Source: Dioscorea cayenensis subsp. rotundata (taxonomy: Eukaryota; Streptophyta; Magnoliopsida; Dioscoreales; Dioscoreaceae). Taken from it: a stretch of 64,000 nucleotides of DNA. The notes under the pieces are model-generated. The model ran no database searches and had not been told where the DNA came from. It saw only the letters and a program-made list of their open reading frames with translations. Shown piece after piece: positions 1 to 10,400 of this stretch (the stretch's first letter is position 1; every line of letters starts with the position of its first letter). The stretch is from assembly GCF_009730915.1 (NCBI RefSeq), contig NC_052483.1, positions 1-64,000 of the forward strand. Reading direction: 5' to 3'. A program made the translations under genes and the position numbers.

Positions 1-990
1 TACAAATTATAAAGCTCCTCATTAGTTGTCTTACAAGTGGTGCTTATTACTATAATGTCTTTTTCAATTTTAAAATCTCTCACATGATCAAATGCCCATG
101 TTTCCATCTCCTTAGTGGATGGTTGAGCAACTGTCCATCACTCCCTTAACCACCCACGCTCATTGGCCACACGTGAGCCCTCCCTACACATCCATCGGTC
201 ACACGCGCATGGGCGCCATCCCACATGCACGCGCCCATGTCTCTCGCCACACCCTACGTGCCCACCCAGAGCGGCAGGTCTTTCTTGGCGCCCACGGCAA
301 GTTTTTCCGGCATTCTCGGTCATGCCGCAAAGGCTCCCTCGGTTAGGTAGATTTTTCGCTCACCCCGATCACGGTAGATTTTCTTACGATCTACCCACCG
401 AGGGTTCCATACTAGAATATTTTTGGCATTTTCCTCCCAGCCAAGATCACCCCAATAACACCGAGCCACTCACCGAGCGCCCATTGGACCGTTACAATAA
501 GGACCTCATCCATTTTTCTTTAAATCTTTATCTACAATAACAATACATTCCTATGATTATCTTTATCTACATACTAAATCTTAAATCCCAATCTTACCTT
601 CTGACTTAGTCTCTTAAATGCATATTATATTAATTTTTCTCCTAAGTATAGTATCCGCTAGCTCATAAAGCTTTCTGAAAAATGTTCCTATAATCTAGCT
701 AGCTAATCTAAGCTTATTATTCTGACTAAATTCTTTACCAGCACTAGTCGAAAACAATGTCAAAACCTTAGCTCATATTCCACTGTATTCGGGAACTAAT
801 GTAATGGGCTACTTCCGAGAGACAACATAGTCCATCATTTGCTCGTTGTTACATATGGTGCTGAAAATGCAACCCATCACTAGCCTGAGTGACGTATAGC
901 TTTGAGTATTTGATCAAGATACATGTTAATTTGATATTCTAACAAAAAGTTGAACCGCTAGCTGTTAGCAACTTAACACAACGACCCTCT
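1..990. other. Intergenic or intron-1 sequence, GC-rich patch at about 120-540
   Basis: No gene is supported here. Bases 120-540 are much richer in C and G (many CAC, GCGC and CCC strings) than the surrounding AT-rich DNA, and the reading frames across them show no recognisable domain. The patch may be a piece of a retrotransposon non-coding region. The rest is ordinary AT-rich sequence. If the SEP-like gene has its MADS exon left of the window, this stretch belongs to its first intron. Confidence 0.4.
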
Positions 991-999
991 TCTTTTCTC

Positions 1000-1335
1000 A
1001 TCTAGGCTTTGGAGCAACATTAGTAGAGTTACTATTGGAATAAATACTACTCAAAATTAAGGGGTAAGAACCTTCCCGTTAGTATATGTTTCATTTAGAA
1101 CCGCAATTGAACTGATTGCATGCCTTAGCTCCTACTGCATGTTAAATTGAAGTTATTCTCACCAAGCTGAGGCCCCTTACCTAAGACAATAAGCTACTAG
1201 TTGCACATGCTTGTCCTCAAGAATCTTCAAGTAATTAAAGAATCTGCCTACTTCTGTAATCAATCTAGAAACTCCACTATACTTAAGTAACTATTGAAAC
1301 TTGGAAGATCAATCTGGTGTTTACGATCTTCAAAT
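1000..1335 (-). mobile_element. Decayed Ty3/gypsy gag relic
   Basis: Read on the minus strand across several frameshifts and stops, this piece resembles the retrotransposon Gag domain of plant Ty3/gypsy elements. A stretch reading DLPSFNSYLSIVEFLD (about 1262-1315) is followed after a frame change by FNYLKILEDKHVQLVAY (about 1200-1250), and then by RFLPLNFE (about 1051-1078). The order matches the plant gypsy gag consensus (P-F-G-x-EFLDW, then K-LVA--L, then RFLP--YE). It is not a functional gene. LTRs were not located. Identification rests on remembered family consensus and degenerate frames. Confidence 0.5.
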
Positions 1336-3333
1336 AGCATGCTCATCTTTAAAACTTGATCATGATGTAGGTGTTCTCATTGCTATGGTAATCTACCAAT
1401 AAATCACTCAGTCTCCTTTTCTTTTGAATGTTCATTTAAGGTTTATGATCAAAGAGAATAGTTAGGATTGTTCTACTAATTAGATAATGAGAAACAACAT
1501 TTGTAATTCCTATTCCCGCAGTCTCTTCAATTCTCTTCTTCTGCGAGTCTAATCACCACAATAGATAACAAATTTTAAGAGTTTCTTTTTTAATTTGGTT
1601 AATATGTTGTCCATGGGCATGCAATTCCTTTATGTTATCTACTCTATTATAAAGATTCCAATAACAACTCTAGGCAATGAAAAGTCTATTCTACCCTTAA
1701 TAATATAGAACTATAGTTTTAGCTAGTGAATTTAGATATACTAATGCTAGGCTACACCCTGAAAAGTAGTTATATGCAAAACTACTTTTTGCTATACCAT
1801 CTGATAGTTCATCACATTACTAATCCTACTGAAACTCGGAGTAGATAACTCATACTAAAACCATATCCTATTTTAACTCAGATTAATCTAAAATCTGGAT
1901 GATCATACTTGTATTTTTTATGAACTCCGTCAGCAGTTATTTCTAATGAAAAGAATGAGACATTTTAATTTGCATGTGTGAAAAAGAGATGGAAATTGTG
2001 TTCTTTTGTTTTGTAAGATTGAAGCGAGAGAAGTATTTGGAGTGAATTTCTGATATGATTTTCTTGTTTTTCTTTCATAGTTTTCCATTCTTTTCTTCTC
2101 ATTTAAGTTCAATATTTCACAATACTTGATACTTCCAAACAATCATGAGAAAATGTTTTGTGAATTGTTCCATTTTTTCTGAAACTCCAAGCAAAACTTG
2201 CAAGTAATCAGTAGAATCAGTAATACAATATTTCCTTTATCTCGAAAAAGAAAAGTTCATGCAAATGGAGATTACTATTATATATGTTCTTTATTTTCTT
2301 GTTTTTGGCTACATCCTATGGCGTTTAATATTTTGTTTGACATATTTATATATGTTTTAGATCTAGATATGTATTTGAATAGTGCCTCTTGATATAACTT
2401 TTTTAGTTATATTTTTACTGTATAATCAAGGATAACAGTGAATGAATTGTTAAAAGAGATATGTTTAGGTTTCAAGTTCGTTGAAACTTTATTTATTCAT
2501 TTGGTCAATTGAGTAAAGTATAAATCACAATCCATTAAAAAATTTGGAAAGTGATAGAAGTATAGATCATTAGAAAGAGAACTAAAACCAAAAGGCTTAA
2601 ATTTTTTTAATGTCAGTGATGGACAACGATATCATTTAGAAAGCATTTGTTTAATATAAATACACTATATTGATGGTGATCAAACAGCATAATGCAGTGA
2701 TAACAGACAATAGCAAGCTATTTTTTAATAAAATTTATTAAGTTATAAGTTTATGATCTCTTTATTTATAAAATATCACAGGATGATGAAAATGAAATCA
2801 AAATGGAACAATGGATCAAAACTCAATTAGTTTTACCACTCATCATCTTGATTATAATATATTTGATCTTCTTAGATTTTACAGTGGTAAAACCAATTGT
2901 GAAAATGGGTGACAATTAATTTAGGTGATTCATAAAGCACCTTCAAGAGTGTTTATACAAGTTCCAAAAATTACTTATGAAAGTAATTAAATCAAAATTG
3001 AACTAAATATCAAGAGTACTAATATAATCTTCTAAGGCTTTGTAGTTGCAGAAAATCAATTGAGAAAATGTTGATAATTGATTTAAGAGATTTTATATAA
3101 GTTTAATAATAAATGCTTTTGATTCTTGTATATATGCACCTCAAATTGAATCATAATAAGATATCGATTATTGTTATATGTTTTCACTGCACATACTGAA
3201 TAAGATGGCGATGGATCGATATTGGTTGATTACTCTAAAATGTCGGAAATTTCTCATGTTGATTCCCCATAAAATATATCTTAATTTATCAGAATCTCAA
3301 CATGTTCTTGGTTTCTTGTAATCTTCAAAACAG
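1336..3333. other. AT-rich non-coding DNA upstream of SEP-like exon 2
   Basis: No coding region was found. I searched specifically for a MADS-domain exon (MGRG...KRIENK...) belonging to the downstream SEP-like gene and found none on the plus strand. The stretch is therefore probably first-intron sequence, with exon 1 lying off the left edge. Confidence 0.5.
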
Positions 3334-5450
3334 CATGTTCACAATACTTGACAAGTATAGGAAACATCATAATGCTACTTCAGATGTCACTGTTCCTGAT
3401 AAAGACAACCAGGTAATCAGGATTATAAATTTTAATCATCCTAAAACTCTCATTCTAATAATCTAATTGCAAATCATATTCATGTTTTAATTGATCTTCA
3501 TAGACTTTTTTTTTTTGCCTGAACATAAAGCAGGACAATTATGAAGAATATCTGAAGCTCAAAGCAGTAGTTGAATGTCTCCAAAAGTCTCAGAGGTGAA
3601 CTTACTTAACTAATTATTACCAATTAACTTAAAAATTTACTTTGATTACTTGATGTTATATATGTATATATATTCTGAACATGAAATTGCAGAAATCTCC
3701 TTGGTGCCGATCTCGGCTCAATGAATGTTAAAGAGCTTGGGCAACTTGAGAATCAAATAGAGATGTCATTACAACAGATAAGATCAAAAAAGGTAAATTA
3801 ATCAAACAGCTAATGTTTATATTTTTGCATGAATTAATTAAGTTGATGATCTTGATTATTTTGTGCATGAAAAATCACAGACACAGTTAATGCTTGACAA
3901 TTTGTGTGATCTCAAAAGAAAGGTAATTAATTAATTAATTGATTAACTTCATCATCAAATGTTACTAATGTTGCCCACTCGTAAACTAAATTTTATGTTT
4001 GTGAAGGAACAAATACTGCAAGATGCCAACAAAACATTGGAAAGGAAGGTAAATTGATAGAAACTTGTTTTTCTTTTTCTTTTTTTTCTTTTCATATTGG
4101 TGAAAGTCCAGAATTGGTCCCTAAACTACACTGGAATATTCATTTCAGTCCTTAATTAAAGACACTTCCCTTTCTAAACTACACGTACAAATATGTTCAC
4201 TTTGGTCTTTTAATTACACCTCAATTGGTCCCTAAATTATTGTTGGGTTACGTGGAGTAAGCTTAATTATATTAGGACTATATTTCAAGTAATTAAAGGA
4301 TACGATGAGGTTGAGAACTCTATAAGAGATATAGAAGTTAAGCTCAACAAGAGAGAAAATAACAAAAGAAATATTTTCTTTCACAACTAGGGTTTGTTTC
4401 AAGACATCATCTTGAAGTTGTGGATACAAACACAAGGCTCTTTTATTCTCTTGGAAAAGTTATTTGGAGTTGAAAAGAGGTTCGAGTCTTAGTTAGAACT
4501 TTTTATCACTAGTTATATAGGTGACTTATCTTTCTGAGATATTTGTGTTGTTGTAGTTCTCTTATACTCCCAATTCTGTTATTATACAGTGGTTTCATCG
4601 ATGTTTGTGGTATTTCCTCTTTGGATTTTCTACGTAAAATTTGTCGGTATTGTAGTGCTTGTTAGTCTTTTTCTTCTTGATTTGACTAATTACAATTACC
4701 AATAATTATACGGACATGTTCATTTTGGTCTTTTCATGATATCTCAATTGGTCCGTAAACCATACCCAATCATATTCTAGTCAATAAAAACAAAAATTCA
4801 GTTTGGTCCCTAGACTACACAATGTTCATTAAGGCCATTTTGTGGCACCTCGAATGGTTTATAAATGATACCGACATGTTCATTGTGGTCCTTAAATGAA
4901 GAAAATTACATTTTTTATTTTTGCAATAGAGAAATATGTTTACTTCCGCTCTTTAGTAATATACATGTTCTTTTTAATCTTTTTGCGTCACCTCAATTGA
5001 AATAAAAACTAAAACAATCCATTGAGCCAACAAATTATCATATCATCAATGAGTTTGGATAAAAGGAGAAAAGTAAATATCATCATGTCATTATCTTACC
5101 AAAATAAGATTTAGTTTGGTTTAAAGACCAGAAGTGAATATTTTGATATTTTTTTTATTTATTTACTGTTTTTTCAATCCAAACACACTAAGCAAACAAA
5201 ATATCTGCAGTTAATTGAAGTCAATGCAAGGAACACATTCCATTCACAAGCATTCCTGCATCCATCTCTGCAAATTGGGTAAATAAATCTAAACTCCAAA
5301 TTAATAAAATTCATGCATAATCCTTAATTATTTTTTTTACTGATAATATTCATGTTCATCTCTTTCTCCAGGTACAATCCAGTTTATTTACAGCAATCAA
5401 ACACACAAATCACATCCCAGATTTCAGGCTTTATGCCCATGGATGGATAA
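3334..5450 (+). CDS. SEPALLATA-like (LOFSEP) MADS-box gene, partial: exons 2-8
   Basis: Seven exons are readable: 3334-3412, 3534-3595, 3693-3792, 3881-3922, 4007-4048, 5211-5278 and 5372-5450 (stop TAA). Sizes 79/62/100/42/42 and phases are exactly those of SEP-type MIKC genes, and all junctions are GT-AG. The K domain (NLLGADLGSMNVKEL, then QLENQIEMSLQQIRSKK) is closest to the LOFSEP (SEP1/2/4, OsMADS34) group. Such proteins form the bridging partners of floral homeotic tetramers in the nucleus. The MADS exon (about 61 residues) is not in the 3.3 kb upstream. The C-terminus is short and ends SGFMPMDG, without the usual SEP I/II motifs; the whole protein would be about 217 residues against the usual 240-250. 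Intron 6 holds a solo LTR. It sits in tandem with the FUL-like gene 2 kb downstream. Expression, and whether the gene is intact, cannot be judged. Confidence 0.85.
4105..5000. repeat. Degenerate repeat with recurring GGTCCCTAAACTACA units
   Basis: Phrases of the form 'GTTCATTTTGGTC...CACCTCAATTGGTCCCTAAA' recur at about 4105, 4190, 4720, 4800 and 4860 with many mismatches. The solo LTR (4241-4704) splits the block. A related phrase (TTAAGGACCACAATAG) occurs in the FUL intron at about 8750. The class is unknown. Confidence 0.5.
4241..4704 (+). mobile_element. Solo LTR (Copia-like) in SEP-like intron 6
   Basis: The segment begins TGTTGGG and is bounded by ATTAT on both sides (4236-4240 and 4705-4709), a 5-bp target duplication as made by LTR-retrotransposon integrase. 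The right part contains the CTTTGGATTTTCTACGTAAA type of string common near the end of plant Copia LTRs. No internal coding region adjoins it, so it looks like the product of LTR-LTR recombination. The flanking DNA (about 4105-5000) is itself a repeat with phrases such as TTGGTCCCTAAA recurring every 90 bases or so, and the LTR interrupts one of these units. The exact right boundary is uncertain by a few bases. Confidence 0.6.
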
Positions 5451-7410
5451 ACACTGATTATTCCAATATAAATATAAATATATAATAAATAAATAAATAA
5501 ATACTCTTCTCTGCTTTTTACCCATATATATATATATGCCCAGGATGTTTTTGTAAATATTTCATGGGTGGTGGTAATTTCAGGCATTTGGAGGGATGCA
5601 TTTGAAAAGTAAAAAAAAAAAAGTGATTTGATGGTTCTCAAAAAATTTTATAGTTTGTCATTTCGAAAACTTTGAGGGGGCCACGTGTAAAGTTGTCCAC
5701 GTTTCAGACACACTATTTGATCAGACTTGTCACTCTCTCTCTCTCTTTCTCGTCCACACAAAAATCAAATGATATTTTTATTATTAAATAGTGACAAAAA
5801 CTTTTAAGAATTATGACGAGGTCCCACTCCGAGTCCTTAAATGGAAAAAACTCTAATTTTTTTTTTCTTTTTCTTTTTTGCAATAAGACCCTCGGAAAAA
5901 CCAGAAATCATGACGTGAAGACGTGTGTCCCCCACCCACCACCCCTTCTTTGGGAGAAGAGAAAGATATTTATCCGGTAAAATGACGTAAACACCCTCGA
6001 GTTGTACGAGTGGTCTAGAATTGGAAACGTGTCCAAATTTGGAAAAATAGCTCATGTCGGAGCAGTTCATTAGATTCTTAAAGCTGAGAATTAGAAAAGT
6101 GTTGGGCTGTCTCTCTGACATAAATTATCCATTTTTAGTCCCTCCAAAAATAGAAAAAAAGAAAAATACTTACCTTTTCTTATGAAATGACTTTATTACC
6201 CTCTTCTTCTTTTTTTTCTTTTTAAAGAAAAATAATTAAATTTTTTTTATTATTTTAATCTTGTCACATGTTGTTCAGGTAACCGTCAGCATTATTGGAC
6301 GAAGTCCAATGCATCACGTCACTAATTCCTATGTTTTTTATTGGTGTGACTTTTCTTATTAATTAGGTGTGTGAAAATGATAATGTTTTAAATTATAGTC
6401 TTTATTTTTTTAATTAGTAATTAATGTAGGAATTGTCCCCAAGACTTCTTTTTCCTGCCACATATATTAATTTATTATATTCACAAAATTCACGCTTTTA
6501 TTTTATTGGATCGTGCATATGAATTTACTCAAGGGTAACTGTCCGCTGATTTTAAAAAATTATTTAGTACATAATGTGATACATCAATCAAGAAAATTTG
6601 ACATTTAATTAAATGATATTTTTTTTTCTCAATATTTTTAGTAATTTTTAGCAAATTAAATTTGAAAAAAAATATATATATTAGTACGATTTACTTGTGT
6701 TGTTATAATTTTTTTTTAGCATTAATAAATTATACATCAATATCTCGATGGTGTGGTTCACGACCCACTACCAAAAACTCTCACGTTCTGTACAGAATCC
6801 ATTATATTTAATTAATATCTGTCAGAAAGAAGAATATTTTACTGGAATATGATATTTTACACTCTAAATGTTGCTGCCGTGTGATGCACGATGATCAATT
6901 TTAAAATAAATTCTAGGTGTTGTAATAATACACGTAAAATAGAGAAAGTCGATGAATCGATCAACCGAGATAATAACAAAAGAAATTATATATGTACTAC
7001 ATGAATTGAGAGGGAGGAAGGGATGGGAAAGAGATAAGAAGAGAAGGGTAGAATTGTAAATTGAGATTGGGCAGCCGTCAAGAGAAAGAGGGAAAAAAAA
7101 ACTAAATTACCAAAAAAAGTAAGAAAAGGGTAGACTTAAGAGACACTAAGTCCATGCCCCGACACGGTGTACGGAAAGGGCAGTCCAAAGTAACGAAACG
7201 AAACCAAAACAGGGTGATTGGGCCAACGAGAAAACGCCACGTAAGCCAGAACAACGTTGTACCCAATGAGAAACCGACAACGCATCAATCAAAACCACTC
7301 TGGTTTCCGAAAACCGCCAATGGCTCCCCGGATCTAAAAACGTCGCCTTTCTTCCATTTAAAGCAAAGCGAGAGGAAGGAGAGGAAGGAGAAGGGCTTCG
7401 GAGCTCGGGT
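5451..7410. other. SEP-FUL intergenic region (promoter of the FUL-like gene)
   Basis: There is no gene between the SEP-like stop codon and the FUL-like 5' UTR. It holds poly-A/T tracts, a short CT run (about 5733-5749), a perfect CArG box (6033-6042), and, close to the FUL gene, a less AT-rich purine-rich zone (about 7000-7440) that should be core promoter and leader. Confidence 0.6.
6033..6042. promoter_or_regulatory. Perfect CArG box CCAAATTTGG
   Basis: The ten bases match CC(A/T)6GG, the DNA site bound by MADS-domain dimers. The site lies about 580 bp past the SEP-like stop and 1.4 kb upstream of the FUL-like start codon. CArG boxes in AP1/FUL promoters are known regulatory elements; whether this one is bound is inference. 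Confidence 0.5.
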
Positions 7411-7430
7411 TTTTAGGGTTAGGGTTAGGG
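7411..7430 (+). promoter_or_regulatory. Telobox-like repeat in the FUL-like leader
   Basis: TTAGGG appears three times in succession, about 25 to 40 bases before the start codon and following a purine-rich stretch. AAACCCTAA teloboxes near plant transcription starts are bound by telomere-repeat-binding factors, which can recruit Polycomb complexes. The role here is inferred. Confidence 0.45.
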
Positions 7431-7453
7431 ATTGAGATTGGGGCGCTGGAAGT

Positions 7454-10400
7454 ATGGGAAGAGGGAGGGTGCAGTTGAAGAGGATCGAGAACAAGATCAA
7501 TAGACAGGTCACCTTTTCCAAGAGGAGATCGGGGCTTCTCAAGAAGGCGCACGAGATTTCCGTTCTTTGTGATGCCGAGGTCGCCCTTATCGTCTTCTCC
7601 ACAAGGGGCAAGCTCTATGAGTACTCTACTGAGTCACGGTACACACCATACTCAATTGTCTATGCTTTTTTTGCTTGGTTGTAGCGTGGAATTTGTGGGG
7701 TTTATCGCATTTCTTGTTTGTTTTAGGATTTCTGGAATTGATTTCGTTCTCAAGGAGTTTTCTGATTAGTTCATTGTTAAGATTTTTAATCTACTGAATG
7801 TTAGTGGCTTGTACGATTTATTCTTTTCGTGAGTACTGAGTCTTTTGGATTGTCTTTAGAGCCTAAGAGTAGGATAGTTAGTATGCAGAGTTTACGACTT
7901 CGGTGAAAAGTGCGCAGCTTTTTTAAAATTTCTTTTTGTATCTGCTTAAGATGGTTTCCGGGAGAAAAATTCAAATTTTAGGGTTTTACTGTAAAGATTT
8001 TGTTGGGCTTCATATGGAGAAGGAGTTGGAAATTTATGGACATTAACATGCTTGGGCGCATGGAGGCAGGAGTTAGCTTTGCTTGAAAGTTTGAGTTTTT
8101 TATGTGTTGTGCTTACTCATTACCTCATGGGTGCAATTGAGGAAAAGGAAAAAAGTGGTTGTGAAGTGTGATACATAGGACGCAACATATCAAGGCACTC
8201 CTTGCTGGAGAATGATTGACTTTAGCATATGTGACATGAGTTATTGGGGGCTCTATGAACTCTCAAAGGACACGCCAGTGTTAATAACTGAGGTCACTTT
8301 CTTAGAAGGGAGATTAATATATGAGACTCTTAGTTTTTGATAAAGTTTATCCATATGGGTGGCTTGGGCAGCAGTAGTTTCTCCTCGCTTAAGCATAGGA
8401 ATTGTTGTCAAAGTTTCTTAGACTGGTAATGGTTTAAGTATCAATCAAGTCTTAACTTTACTCATTGGTCTGAAAGGGAAGTTCCTTTATTGATGTGGAA
8501 GCAGTGATGGCATCAGATATTTTTCTTCCAAAGTTAAAGTGGCATGCCTATATCTTTCCATTATATGTAAACCTGCAACTTAATATGCTTGTACGGATTA
8601 TTTTTGCAAGAACTTGGTTTTCGCTGATGCTTGACTTAGAGTGCACTCCTAAACTTGATTCACTCGAGATCTTTTTTTTTTCTAATAGAAATGTACGCTT
8701 TTCATTGGTGTTTTATTAGCAAAATTAACGAAGTGTGACATTTAAGTTAAGGACCACAATAGTCAATTTAAATCTAAATTTCAATCAACCTTATCAAAAG
8801 AGTCAATCTAAATATGATTTAACTTTCTCATTTGTCTTCGGGTTTCCACTTTTGCTGTAATTTTTTTGAGATTTTTTTTTCATTATATACATCTTAAATT
8901 CCGATAATATGGTGCGTTACTTCTGTACGGATGTGTGCATGCGGCTGTTTTAGTTTTCGTGTTTAGTTGAATTGCCATATCTTTGATACAACTAAAGATA
9001 GAAATTTTGTTGTACAAGTCCTTTAAGAATTTTTAATTTTTTTGGGGGCCCAAATAGGGAATTAGATCCTTAGTATGAAAGTATTGAGTTCTTTAATATA
9101 CCTACATTGAAGAAAATAATATGGTAATATATCACCTTTTCAAAATGCCGGAGGCATGTACAAAAGATCCTCAATGTACAAGCAGACCATGGGTTTAGGC
9201 ACATGTCTTCTTCTTGGAATCCACAATATCCAATATCCAATAAGAGGATCCAAATATCGGTGAAAAATCTATCTAGTAATGATATGAAGGCTCAACTCTT
9301 TTAAATAGAAGATCCTCCAAAGTAATTTTGAGGAGTTGATCTCAATGAATAAATTTGAGCCTTTTATTATAAGAAATCAAACCTTTTAGTTAGAGTGATT
9401 TTAGAGACACCTATGGATGAGAAAATTTTAAAAAAATTATGTTTTTTTGAGGCATTCATTAGTATAAAGGTGTGTATATTCACTTCTAGGCGCATATGTT
9501 TAATGTAAGCTACATTACAATAAGAGGTTCCAAATATTAGTGAAAAATCTACCTAGCAATGATATGAAAGTTCAAGTCTTCCACTAGAAAGAACCATCCA
9601 AAATAATGTTGAAGAGTTGATCTCTAAGAATAAATTTGAGCCTTTTTTTAATAAGAAATCGAACCTTGTAGTTAGAGTGATCCTAGAAACACCTATGGAT
9701 GAGAGGTATTTTTAAAGAATTATGCCTTTTTGAGGCATTCATTAGTATAAAGGTGTATATATTCACTTCTAGGCTCATATGTTTAATGTAAGCTACATCG
9801 CAATAAGAGGTTCCAAATATTAGTGAAAAATCTACCTAGCAATGATATGAAGGCTCAAGTCTTCCACTAGAAAGAACCATCCAAAGTAATGTTGAGGAGT
9901 TGATCTCAAAGAATAAATTTGAGCCTTTTATTATAAGAAATTGAACCTTTTAGTTAGAGTGATCCTAGAGACACCTATGGTTGAGAGATATTTTTAAAGA
10001 ATTATGTTTTTTTAGGAATTCATTAGTATAAATTTGAGGCTCAAGTCTTCCACTAGAAAGAACCATCTGAAGTAATGTTGAGGAGTTGATCTCAAAAAAT
10101 AAATTTGAGCCTTTTATTATAAGAAATCAAACATTTTAGTTAGTGATCCTAGAGACACCTATGGTTGAGAGATATTTTTAAAGAATTATGTTTTTTTGAG
10201 GCATTCATTAGTATATAGGTGTGTATATTCACTTCAAGGGTTGTTTGAAAATAGCATTCTTTCAATGTCGACATGTCTTGAAACATTATAAATAGCGCAT
10301 ACGTTTAATGTAAGCTACATCGCAATAAGAGGTTCCAAATATTGGTGAGAAATCTACCTAGCTATGATATGAAGGTTCATGTCTTTCACAAAAAAGAATC

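Noticed and set aside
119..540. Overlapping open frames of 61-125 codons in the GC-rich patch
   Set aside because: They overlap on both strands, show no domain, and follow from the low stop-codon density of C-rich DNA.
7285..7611. Minus-strand frames over the FUL-like MADS exon
   Set aside because: They are antisense to a certain exon and are driven by its codon pattern.
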